A stretch of 40,703 nucleotides of DNA from the NCBI GenBank assembly GCA_016935365.1, contig JAFGRB010000078.1:1-40703 (forward strand), in the 5' to 3' direction. Source of the DNA: Deltaproteobacteria bacterium. Lineage in GTDB: Bacteria; Myxococcota; B64-G9. This document shows, one piece after another, positions 15,801 through 22,544 of the stretch (positions are counted from its first letter, which is position 1; every line of letters starts with the position of its first letter). The notes below the pieces were generated by a model that was given only the letters and a program-made list of their open reading frames with translations, was not told where the DNA came from and did no database searches. A program made the translations under genes and the position numbers.

Positions 15801-15910
15801 GGATCGAGGACCAACTCGGCAAGGGAAGCTGGCAGGCGGTCGGTGGCCGTCTCCAGGCCCGCTCGCTGGCGGCCTACGAGCGCTGGATCGGCGTGCTCGA
15901 GGGGGAGTGA
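12830..15910 (+). CDS. Surface GH13 alpha-amylase-family protein with IPT, CBM48-like and PKD-like domains
   Basis: The 1026-residue protein starts at ATG 12830 behind GGAGGG. It has a secretion signal ending in FFACGG, a weak lipobox. An IPT/TIG domain covers roughly residues 53-135, followed by an AMPK/CBM48-like glycogen-binding domain (EFTGW, YEYKFVV) and a PKD/Ig-like segment. A GH13 TIM barrel runs from about residue 560. All four GH13 regions are present: DLVINHV, GFRLDHV (nucleophile D751), LLAEVF (acid/base E780) and FVENHD (D857). It should act on alpha-glucans such as starch, glycogen or maltodextrins outside the cytoplasm. The preference for hydrolysis or transfer cannot be read from the sequence. 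The cyclase gene begins within a few bases of its stop. Confidence 0.9.
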   Translation: MSKLASISAVLLWSLRFFACGGSHHGADASLPDAGLDGHADGSDAGGDRLAAPELLSVDPDRGPASGGTRVVLTGRSFSSGATVRFGAVVAAELQLTSASQIEAVTPPGSAGPVSVRLTNPDGQYSQLEQAFTYTEPEAGDCPRETNCQAAMAEFSFHTGNPADSVKLAGEFTGWLDGAIPMQGDGQGDFTTAVRLREGRYEYKFVVNDSDWFADPEAGDPEPFFGNSVRLHDNPCTPNLVEPEPAYGEIFSLSLVTIGARYVDSDAAAGIDPDSICAVVDGQVQRAEYDPDSDRISVRLADLEDGDHRWFMSAADTEGHRSAEISGMFTIDVIGQAPVADGGHTIFAYPGEWVVLDGTWSRDPDGIAIGGYSWIQTDGAPVALEPQPVTPAEGYHCDWDCDFASDGQPPLTEALMGFSPPAAGTYRFELTVSDDDGSSHPAAAEVIALSGARGQVPRLRLAVSSSHGSVSLEAVGAPGASVRFLSDARNPAAVQLAPDDRTLLLRPQDLSADGAYFFYAVAEQGGAQGEPATALVRKQGGALDGSDFDSPPDWLPDAQIYEIYVRGFADSDGDGAGDFQGLVDKLDYLEDLGVDTLWLMPVFESADHAHGYHSMNYYRAERDYGNDTALVDLVRAAHERGMRIVLDLVINHVSRQHPMFQSATLQPGSRWRDHFIWFANRSGSDPLISQYGFGRELGGTRLTISSGWGDIPDVNFGNPVARQRFFEVAHYWMDPDGDGDFSDGVDGFRLDHVTGPAHRVWRNLRRELKARRPDLLLLAEVFRDFDNGGQGYGIKDYYPEFDLAFTFPFYWVAHGIFAGGEPAGGCAEPCGLDWLMAAIDERFADDAVMCFFVENHDVPWYSTVFETFGRSEGKLIAANALMQTLPNTPQLLYGQELGTTHWRGMMPWALDRPDNTLKAAFREQMLLRRDCEALRRGSYRRLDVTGGPAQDVFAFARTGEQETIVVVINTRGWPADAVEVDLAPLATSPAGIEDQLGKGSWQAVGGRLQARSLAAYERWIGVLEGE

Positions 15911-15912
15911 GC

Positions 15913-18084
15913 TTGGCGGCCAGGCGAAAGCGCAGCTTGCGGCTCCTCGAAGGATTGTCGATCGGGCTTGGCTGCGCCGTGATGGGCTGTGCGTTGTGGG
16001 CTCTCGATCTGATAGAGCCTCTGGACCGCCTGGCGATCGACTTCATGCAGCGCAGCTGGTCCAGGCCGGGGAGTGCGGATCCCGACATCGTGCTGGTGGC
16101 CATCGACGACGCCAGCTTGAAGCAGTTCAAGGAGAAGATGCACATCTCCTACCCCTGGCCGCGGGATGCATACGGCCTGGTGCTCGACTACCTGCAAAAG
16201 GCGGGTTGTCGGGGCGTGATCTTCGACCTCCTCATGAGCGAGATTGTCGACGACCGCGAGGAGGTCTCGGGCGAAGAAGCCGATCAGCTCTTCGCCGAGA
16301 CCGTCGAGCGGGTCGGGGGTGTCACGCTCGGTGCGGCCTTGCGGCCTCGGGAGGCCACGACCGTCCTCGGATCGAGCGCGCTGGCTGCGCGAATGGCCCT
16401 GGATTTCGAGCCCGAACAGGATCTGCTGGTCTTCGACAGCGTCGGTGCGCTCGCCCCGCACATCGCCGAGGCGAGGGCCCGTTTCGGCTACGTCAACGCC
16501 TTTCCGGACGACGACGGCCTGATACGCCGGGCTGCCATGCTGGCAGAGGCGGACGGTCGGGTCGTGCCCTGCCTGGCCCTGGCGGCCTTGCTGGAAAGGG
16601 AGCCGCTGCGGAGGGACGGGGAGGGATTCTACCTGGGCGAGCGCCTGATCCGGACCGACGGGCGAGCGCGGGCCTGGATCCGCTTCCACGGCCCGGGTGG
16701 GGCGGGCGGAGGCCAAGGAGAGACCTACCGCTACTACCCGATCTACAACGTCCTGGTCTCTGCGGTGAACATGCGCGACGGGCTCGAGCCGGAGGTCGAT
16801 CCTGCGGTCTTCAAGGACAAGTGGGTCCTGGTGGGCAGCTCGACCGACACGCTGATGGACCTCAAGGCCACGCCCTACTCGTTGGATGGCAGCTACCCGG
16901 GCATGGAGATCCACGCCACCATCCTGGACAACCTCCTGCACGGCGACTTCCTCTGGCGCGTCTCTCCCTGGCTCGTTGTCGGGCTCGCCGTCTTGCTGTG
17001 CATGGGTGTCGGGGTGGCTTCCCAGCGCAGCCCCCTGTGGGCTGCGCTGGCTTTTGCCGCGAGCTCGCTGGTGGTGGTGGGATTCGGATTCACCGCCTTC
17101 GCAGTGGCGGGGATGGTGGTCGACCTGGTCTCGCTGGAGAGCGCCCTGCTGCTCACGCTGGTCGCGGGCGTCTTTGTCACCTCGCTGCGAGAGCGGCGGG
17201 GCAAGCGGCGGATCCGCAGCATCTTCCAGTACTACCTGGATCCGGGAGTGGTCCGGCAACTGCTCGACGAACCCGAGCGGGTCAAGCTGGGCGGGGAGCG
17301 CCGGCTGTGCACGGTCTTCTTCTCGGATATCGCCGGGTTCACCACGATCTCGGAGCAGCTCAGCCCCGAGCAGCTCGTGGAGATGATGAACCGCTACCTG
17401 GGCGCGATGACCGATATCATCATCCAGCGGGGCGGCTTTCTGGACAAGTACGTCGGCGATGCCATCATGGCCGTCTTCGGGGCGCCCGCAGACCTTCCGG
17501 GGCATGCCGAGGCCGCCTGCCTGGCGGCGCTGGACTGCCATGCGCGGCTCGAGACGCTGTGCGTCGAGCTCGGCGCACAGAACATGCCCACCCTCCGCAT
17601 CCGGGTCGGCATCAACACCGGCGACATGATCGTGGGCAACATGGGCTCAGCGCGGCGCATGAACTACACCGTCATGGGCGACGCGGTCAACCTGGCCTCG
17701 CGGCTCGAGGGTGTCAACAAGGAGTTCGGCACCCGGACCATCGTGGGCCCCATGGTGCGCGAGCAGGTGGGCGGCCGGCTGCTGTTTCGGGAGCTGGATC
17801 TGCTGCGCGTGAAGGGCAAGCAGGAGCCGGTGCGCATCCACGAGCTCGTGGGGCCCACGCAGCAGCAAAACCAGGACACACACGACCGCATCGAGCTCTT
17901 CAGCCGCGGCCTGAGGGCCTATCGCGAGCAGAAGTGGTCCCTGGCCAAGGATCTCTTCGAGCAGCTCCTGGCCCGCTGGCCAGATGATGGACCTACAATG
18001 ACCTACATGCAGCGCTGCCTGGCTTTCCAGGAGCATGCGCCGGCTTCGGACTGGGACGGGATCTTCGTGATGACCCGCAAGTAG
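15913..18084 (+). CDS. CHASE2-domain class III adenylate/guanylate cyclase
   Basis: The architecture is an N-terminal membrane segment, a periplasmic CHASE2 sensor (about 35-340), two or three membrane helices (about 350-420), a class III cyclase domain (about 455-640) and a short TPR-like tail. Metal-binding D472 and D516, the base-contacting K512 and D590, and transition-state N593 and R597 are all present, so the enzyme should be active. The Lys/Asp pair favours ATP. Start is uncertain: TTG 15913 has GGAG at the right distance, while GTG 15907 overlaps the amylase stop (GTGA) but abuts its ribosome site. Either way it is tightly coupled to the GH13 gene. It would convert an envelope signal into cAMP. 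Confidence 0.9.
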   Translation: MAARRKRSLRLLEGLSIGLGCAVMGCALWALDLIEPLDRLAIDFMQRSWSRPGSADPDIVLVAIDDASLKQFKEKMHISYPWPRDAYGLVLDYLQKAGCRGVIFDLLMSEIVDDREEVSGEEADQLFAETVERVGGVTLGAALRPREATTVLGSSALAARMALDFEPEQDLLVFDSVGALAPHIAEARARFGYVNAFPDDDGLIRRAAMLAEADGRVVPCLALAALLEREPLRRDGEGFYLGERLIRTDGRARAWIRFHGPGGAGGGQGETYRYYPIYNVLVSAVNMRDGLEPEVDPAVFKDKWVLVGSSTDTLMDLKATPYSLDGSYPGMEIHATILDNLLHGDFLWRVSPWLVVGLAVLLCMGVGVASQRSPLWAALAFAASSLVVVGFGFTAFAVAGMVVDLVSLESALLLTLVAGVFVTSLRERRGKRRIRSIFQYYLDPGVVRQLLDEPERVKLGGERRLCTVFFSDIAGFTTISEQLSPEQLVEMMNRYLGAMTDIIIQRGGFLDKYVGDAIMAVFGAPADLPGHAEAACLAALDCHARLETLCVELGAQNMPTLRIRVGINTGDMIVGNMGSARRMNYTVMGDAVNLASRLEGVNKEFGTRTIVGPMVREQVGGRLLFRELDLLRVKGKQEPVRIHELVGPTQQQNQDTHDRIELFSRGLRAYREQKWSLAKDLFEQLLARWPDDGPTMTYMQRCLAFQEHAPASDWDGIFVMTRK

Positions 18085-18090
18085 CCGGAG

Positions 18091-18120
18091 TTGTTTGCGC
18101 CATCTCCTCTGGGGTATACT
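18091..18120 (+). promoter_or_regulatory. Sigma-70-type promoter for the SH3b/M48-like gene
   Basis: TTGTTT (18091-18096) and TATACT (18115-18120) are separated by 18 bases. Transcription would begin near 18127, leaving a leader of about 60 bases before TTG 18188. Alternatively it would give a leaderless message starting at ATG 18128. The position right after the cyclase stop suggests this gene has its own promoter. Confidence 0.5.
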
Positions 18121-18187
18121 GACACGGATGCGGAGGGGAGCGGGAAAACCGGAATCCTTCCGTCAGATGATCCCACAGAGGAAGACT

Positions 18188-19372
18188 TTGAGATACGCAC
18201 CGCACCCACTTCTCGGCGTTTGCCTGTGCATCCTGCTGCTGGCCTCACCTTCCATGGCCGGGCCGGCCGCACAGCGCGAGTCCCAGCGCAGCGTCAAGAT
18301 CCGCTCCGGTCCCGGGCTCTACTACGACATCCTCAAACACCTGGACGCGGGCAGCAAGCTGGAGGTCGTCGAGGGCGGCAAGCGCTGGATCAAGGTCAAG
18401 CACAGCTCGGGGACCGTGGGCTGGGTGAGCTCCAGGGTCTTTACCCGCAGGCCCAAGGCCAAGGGCTATCGGGCCTTGCGCGAGGCGCGCGGGCTCGAGG
18501 GGGTCGCGGCCACGGTGGTGACCATGGCCACCCGGGGGCTGACGGGCGGACACGGCGGCGCGTCGCCCTCCATGGCGCCGATGCTGCGCGATTTCCTGGC
18601 CAGCAGACCCTTCGAGCCCCACGAGTGGGTGAGCTTTGCCAAGGAGCTTCCCGCCCGACCGCTCGAGAGCTTCCCGGAGTGGATGACCGCCATGGGCGCG
18701 CCGATCGAGGTCGGAGAGTCCGAGGACGGTCTGGAGCACCGCCTGGGCCTGCAGCTCGCATTGCAGGTCTTGCAGGACGTGGAGCTGGTGACCGATCCGC
18801 AGCTCGACGCCTACGTGAACAAGGTGGGCGTCGCGGTGGCCTCTGCATCCAGCCGCTTCGACCAGCCCTGGCGTTTCGTGGTCTTCGAGCAGGCGCAGCC
18901 CGAGGCGTTCTCCGCACCCGGAGGATTCGTCTTCATCTCGACCGGCCTGCTGGTATGCATCCGGGACGAGGCCGAGCTGGCGGGCCTGCTGGGCCACCAG
19001 GTGGCCCACGTCACGCTCGGCCACGATCTGCAGAGCATGGAGGAGATGAATAAGCCGGACCCCTCCCTGTCCGAGCAGGACCGCTTGCAGCAGATGCTGG
19101 AGGCGGCCTATCGAGCGCTGCGCACACCGCGCACGGCTTCCCAGGAGCTGGCCGCCGATGCCTACGGGGCCGCCTTCGCGGCTGGTGCCGGCTACGATCC
19201 TCAGGGGCTCGGGCGGCTGGTTCAGCGGGAGAACGAGTTCGAAGCTCGCGGTGCGGATTACCCGAGCGCGCAGCAGCGCTGGAAAATCATCCAGCGCGTG
19301 GCCGCGCTGGTGGATGGCCGGCGCGTGAAGCACAAGAGCCGTTTCGAGCGCTTCGCCGTCAAGGCACGCTGA
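18188..19372 (+). CDS. SH3b plus M48-like protein with HQxxH (probably inactive peptidase)
   Basis: After a signal peptide (cleavage near SMAG) comes a bacterial SH3 domain with the usual VKIRSGPGLYYDILKHLDAG pattern. Then follow a linker and a BepA/M48-like domain. The zinc signature reads H270-QVA-H274, where M48 peptidases have HExxH. The downstream Glu ligand E320 in ELAAD is kept. Loss of the catalytic Glu should abolish hydrolysis while allowing zinc binding, so a chaperone-like or binding role at the cell wall is possible. TTG 18188 was chosen because GAGGA lies five bases upstream and the signal peptide then has normal length. ATG 18167 and ATG 18128 are in-frame alternatives. The gene is convergent with the next response regulator. 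Confidence 0.8.
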   Translation: MRYAPHPLLGVCLCILLLASPSMAGPAAQRESQRSVKIRSGPGLYYDILKHLDAGSKLEVVEGGKRWIKVKHSSGTVGWVSSRVFTRRPKAKGYRALREARGLEGVAATVVTMATRGLTGGHGGASPSMAPMLRDFLASRPFEPHEWVSFAKELPARPLESFPEWMTAMGAPIEVGESEDGLEHRLGLQLALQVLQDVELVTDPQLDAYVNKVGVAVASASSRFDQPWRFVVFEQAQPEAFSAPGGFVFISTGLLVCIRDEAELAGLLGHQVAHVTLGHDLQSMEEMNKPDPSLSEQDRLQQMLEAAYRALRTPRTASQELAADAYGAAFAAGAGYDPQGLGRLVQRENEFEARGADYPSAQQRWKIIQRVAALVDGRRVKHKSRFERFAVKAR

Positions 19373-19443
19373 TACCGACCCTGATCTCCCACCCCGTGCT
19401 GATCCGGGACGCCAGATCGTCGCGTACATCAAGGAGCTGTGCT

Positions 19444-19487
19444 GAAGTCGAGCGGAGGGGTGGTTCTCCACATCGAGCATCGACTTC
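19444..19487. terminator. Weak inverted repeat between convergent genes
   Basis: GAAGTCGA (19444-19451) and TCGACTTC (19480-19487) form a perfect eight-base stem with a 28-base loop, in the 164-base spacer between two stops. There is no T-run. It may contribute to bidirectional termination. The spacer otherwise shows nothing recognisable. Confidence 0.25.
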
Positions 19488-19536
19488 GACGCTGCGACGC
19501 CGTTTGCGCGACGAGGTGGCGGATCCAGGTTGGAGC

Positions 19537-20292
19537 TCAGGAGTTGAGCCGCGAGCGCAGCTGGGGCATAGGCTCGGTCAGGTGAAACCAGCTCTGCTCG
19601 AGCAGCTCTTGGATCTCCTGCTGGGGGCCTGCGGGGATGAGACGGTTGCTGGCCAGGGCCATGAAGCGGGAGTAGGCCGCCTGCAGGGCCTGGGCCGAGT
19701 TCATGATGGATTGCCGGATGGCGTGCAGGCGTTTCTCGGCATCGTCCGTGGACGCGTGGTCGCGGTCGGCCTTATTGAGCACTTCCATGGTCTGGCGGAA
19801 GTCCTTGTGCGCGGCTCTCAGGTGCCGGGCGAGCACGGTGTTCTCGTGGGCGAGCCGCTGCTTGTCCAGGGCCCGCTCGATCTTCTGCTGGACGATGTCC
19901 AGGTCAGAGAAGGGCTTCTCGAGGTAGTCGAAGGCGCCCAGGCGGAGCGCCTCGACCGCCGACTCGTAGGAGGCGAAGCCGGTCATGACGATCGACTCGG
20001 TGTCCGGATTCTGCTCGCGGGCCCGGCGGATCACATCCAGCCCGGAGATGCCGGGCAGGTTCTTGTCCACGATGAGCAGGGCGAAGCGGCCGTCCTGGAT
20101 CATGTCCAGGGCCTTCTCGCCGGACTCGGCGTAGCCCGCCTGGTAGGCGGATCGATCGAACATGGTCTCGAAGACAAGCCGGATGACCTCCTCGTCGTCC
20201 ACCACCAGGATGCTCGACGGGTTGTCCACCAGGACCGTGTACTCGAGATCGTCCAGGCTCATGGCATCCAGATCGTTTGCTTTCTCTGCCAT
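19537..20292 (-). CDS. Single-receiver response regulator with C-terminal coiled coil
   Basis: The 251-residue protein has an acidic N-terminal stretch and then a receiver domain: acidic pair D32/D33, phosphoacceptor D76, MTGFAS with the switch Thr, and LEKPF with the Lys. A long predicted helix or coiled coil (about 150-215) follows, with no DNA-binding, GGDEF, EAL or HD-GYP output. Such regulators usually act by protein contact, for example in chemosensory or phosphorelay pathways. ATG 20292 was chosen because GGAGGGAG precedes it and a sigma-70 promoter lies about 30 bases further upstream. No histidine kinase is encoded in the window. Confidence 0.88.
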   Translation of the reverse strand: MAEKANDLDAMSLDDLEYTVLVDNPSSILVVDDEEVIRLVFETMFDRSAYQAGYAESGEKALDMIQDGRFALLIVDKNLPGISGLDVIRRAREQNPDTESIVMTGFASYESAVEALRLGAFDYLEKPFSDLDIVQQKIERALDKQRLAHENTVLARHLRAAHKDFRQTMEVLNKADRDHASTDDAEKRLHAIRQSIMNSAQALQAAYSRFMALASNRLIPAGPQQEIQELLEQSWFHLTEPMPQLRSRLNS

Positions 20293-20326
20293 TTCACTCC
20301 CTCCCCGCAAAGAAGCCAGATATACG

Positions 20327-20355
20327 AATGTACCTCCGCGCACTTTTGTTGACAA
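20327..20355 (-). promoter_or_regulatory. Sigma-70 promoter for the response regulator
   Basis: On the minus strand TTGTCA (20355-20350) and TACATT (20332-20327) are separated by exactly 17 bases, a good sigma-70 match. Transcription would begin near 20320, about 28 bases before ATG 20292. It faces away from the hydrolase promoter in the same 163-base divergent region. Confidence 0.6.
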
Positions 20356-20420
20356 GGCCTTTCTACCAACCGACCTGGCGGGCGTGCGCCTTGCCCTGGC
20401 TTTCGAAAAAGGCCGAGGGC

Positions 20421-20449
20421 TTGTGCGCCGGCCGGCCAGGGTTTAGACT
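20421..20449 (+). promoter_or_regulatory. Promoter giving a probably leaderless hydrolase message
   Basis: TTGTGC (20421-20426) and TAGACT (20444-20449) are separated by 17 bases. Only six bases lie between the -10 box and ATG 20456, and no ribosome site is visible. The message therefore probably starts at or next to the initiation codon. Confidence 0.45.
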
Positions 20450-20455
20450 ATCACC

Positions 20456-21691
20456 ATGAAATCACGCGAATTTCTCGTGGCGCTTGCGGTGGTTTTCACC
20501 TGCCTCGGCTGCAGCTCTTCAGACGGGCCAGACGGGCCGCAAAACGCCTTGCCCTTTGCCCCAGCCGGTCCGCAGGCCGCGCCGGATCCGGCCCTGGCCG
20601 GACCCTTCCCGGTCGGCCTCATGACTGTGGAGGTCCTGGACGAGACCCGCATCCACGAGCAGACCGGAAAACCTCGCAGGCTGATCCTCGAGATCTGGTA
20701 CCCCGCCGAGCAGCGCTACAAGGACGGCCCGTGGGCGGTCTACGACCTGGCAGCCGAGGCGCCAGAGGAGTACCTGGGCGACAAGTACGAGATCGTGCAC
20801 GACGCCGAGCTGCCGGTGATCGAGACGGCCTCGGTCCGCGACGCGGCCATGGACCGGGAGCATGCGCCGTATCCGCTGCTCTTCTTCTCCCACGGCGCGA
20901 ACGGGATACGCTGGCAGTCGATCTTCTACACCATCCACCTGGCCTCGCACGGCTATGTGGTCGTGTCTCCGGATCACGAGTACAACACGCTCTGGGACAT
21001 CATCCGCGACGGTTATGACCCCGGCTCGGTGGCCCTGTCCGCCCCGCAGCGGATAGAGGACCTGCGCCTGCTGGCCGATCTCTTCATCGACAAGAACGAC
21101 ACGCCGGACGACTTCTTCGAGGCGAGCATCGATCCCGAGCGCATCGGCATCACGGGCCACTCCTTCGGCGGATGGACCACGCTCTGCAAGCTGTGTCAGG
21201 ACGAGCGCTTCAAGGTAGGCGTCGCGCACGCACCCGAGATTCCGATGGCCATCGGTTACTGCGACTTCAACGCCTACCCGGCGCCGATCATGGTGATGGG
21301 CGGAACGCTTGACGATACGCTGGACTGGCGAGACCAGTACTGCGGCTACCAGGCCATGCAGACCAGCTTGCCCAAGTTCTTAGTGGAGCTGGTCGACGCG
21401 GGCCACTTCACCTTCTCCGACATCTGTCGCCTGGACCTTTTGAGCATCGCCGAGGACCTGGGTATGGGCGGGCAGGCCGAGGACGCGTTGAAGGACGGGT
21501 GTGGCGAGTTCAACATGCCTTGGGAGCAGGCCCACGACGTGATCAGGTACTACGCGACGGCCTTCTTCAACCAGCACTTGCGCGACTCTCCCGGCTCGGA
21601 GTCCTTCCTGGTCGACCTGGCGGAGGCTCCTTACGACCAGGTGAACTTCTACCGCGGGCAGGCGCCCGACTGGCCGGATGGAGGTTGCTGA
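20456..21691 (+). CDS. Alpha/beta-hydrolase lipoprotein (PAF-acetylhydrolase/dienelactone-hydrolase-like)
   Basis: This 411-residue lipoprotein has a signal peptide ending in the lipobox TCLGC. The body is an alpha/beta hydrolase. It has nucleophile S236 in GHSFGG, an oxyanion-loop motif FFSHGANG, an acidic residue near 286 (GGTLDD) and catalytic H317 in DAGHFTF. The arrangement resembles bacterial platelet-activating-factor acetylhydrolase-like and chlorophyllase-like esterases, which hydrolyse short esters; the substrate here is unknown. Several paired cysteines suggest disulfides outside the cytoplasm. It starts a four-gene run with very short gaps or overlaps and probably shares transcription with the metallopeptidase and lipoproteins that follow. 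Confidence 0.85.
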   Translation: MKSREFLVALAVVFTCLGCSSSDGPDGPQNALPFAPAGPQAAPDPALAGPFPVGLMTVEVLDETRIHEQTGKPRRLILEIWYPAEQRYKDGPWAVYDLAAEAPEEYLGDKYEIVHDAELPVIETASVRDAAMDREHAPYPLLFFSHGANGIRWQSIFYTIHLASHGYVVVSPDHEYNTLWDIIRDGYDPGSVALSAPQRIEDLRLLADLFIDKNDTPDDFFEASIDPERIGITGHSFGGWTTLCKLCQDERFKVGVAHAPEIPMAIGYCDFNAYPAPIMVMGGTLDDTLDWRDQYCGYQAMQTSLPKFLVELVDAGHFTFSDICRLDLLSIAEDLGMGGQAEDALKDGCGEFNMPWEQAHDVIRYYATAFFNQHLRDSPGSESFLVDLAEAPYDQVNFYRGQAPDWPDGGC

Positions 21692-21695
21692 TCCC

Positions 21696-22544
21696 ATGCG
21701 GCTCGTCCGGGGCGCGACTCTCGCCTGCCTGCTGATCTCTCTTCCGGCGCGTGCGGACGGGGTGCGGATCTGGGAGTGCCGGGAGGTGGAGGTCTATCTC
21801 GAGGACGCGCGCGAGCAGGCCGCCGGCCGCCTGATCGCAAAGACCGTATGCCGGGTGGCGCGCGAGCTCGCGCCGAAGTTCGGGCTGCGAGCTGGCGAGC
21901 AGCCCGTCGAGGTCCTGGTGAGCGGGGACATGCGCTCGTTTTCCGCACACACGGGCAGGACTTTCTTCACGCTGGCGGTCCACGCACAGGGGCGGATCAT
22001 CACGCCTCCTGCCCAGCGCATGATCGAGGCCGCGATGATGACCGAGGTCCTGACCCACGAGCTGGTCCACCTGATGATCTACCGCCTGGTGGGCCACCGT
22101 TGCCCCATCTGGCTGAACGAGGGGCTGGCTCAGTACTTCGAGGGACGCGAGGTGGTCAAGGGCGGCCCCCGGAACGAGGACGAGCTCGAAGCGCTCGAGG
22201 CGGCCTGGCGATCGAGGCAGGCCTCGGTGGTCCAGCGCCGGCAGGCCTATGCGGACAGCCTCGCATTGACCGCTCGGCTCATCGAGCTGGTGGGCGAGAA
22301 GGCCCTGCTCGCCAGCCTCTCGGGGCTGGCCGAACTCGACGACCCGCTCGATCTGCGGATCGGCGAGCGCAGCCTTCGCGAGGTGCTCTTCGGCAAGGAC
22401 GGCAAGATAGAGCGCATGGTCGAGATCGGACAGCATGACGACCGGGATGTCGGCCGGGCTCGCAAGCGGCGCGCTTCGGGCGTGAGCCGACTGCCGCTCA
22501 AGAAGATGCTGCAGAAAGCCCACGAGAAGGAGAAGAAGAGATGA
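21696..22544 (+). CDS. Secreted gluzincin-type metallopeptidase
   Basis: The 282-residue protein has a cleavable signal peptide (MRLVRGATLACLLISLPARA) and a zinc-peptidase motif, H121-ELV-H125. The third ligand is E142 in WLNEGLAQYFEG. This spacing is typical of gluzincins related to the M1-like peptidase_MA family. It should be an active periplasmic or exported peptidase, unlike the HQxxH protein at 18188. The C-terminus is lysine- and arginine-rich. ATG 21696 is preferred because it places the signal peptide at the N-terminus; GGAGG lies 11 bases upstream. It starts four bases after the hydrolase stop and overlaps the next start (ATGA). Confidence 0.85.
   Translation: MRLVRGATLACLLISLPARADGVRIWECREVEVYLEDAREQAAGRLIAKTVCRVARELAPKFGLRAGEQPVEVLVSGDMRSFSAHTGRTFFTLAVHAQGRIITPPAQRMIEAAMMTEVLTHELVHLMIYRLVGHRCPIWLNEGLAQYFEGREVVKGGPRNEDELEALEAAWRSRQASVVQRRQAYADSLALTARLIELVGEKALLASLSGLAELDDPLDLRIGERSLREVLFGKDGKIERMVEIGQHDDRDVGRARKRRASGVSRLPLKKMLQKAHEKEKKR

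Noticed and set aside
13127..15814. 895-codon minus-strand open frame opposite the GH13 gene
   Set aside because: The plus strand encodes all GH13 motifs in order; the antisense product has no recognisable domain.
15376..15906. Upstream extension of the cyclase reading frame inside the amylase gene
   Set aside because: This part is out of frame with the amylase, lacks domain similarity, and precedes a good start at the amylase stop.
19373..19536. Small gene between the M48-like protein and the response regulator
   Set aside because: The open frames there are short and lack a ribosome site or plausible protein composition.
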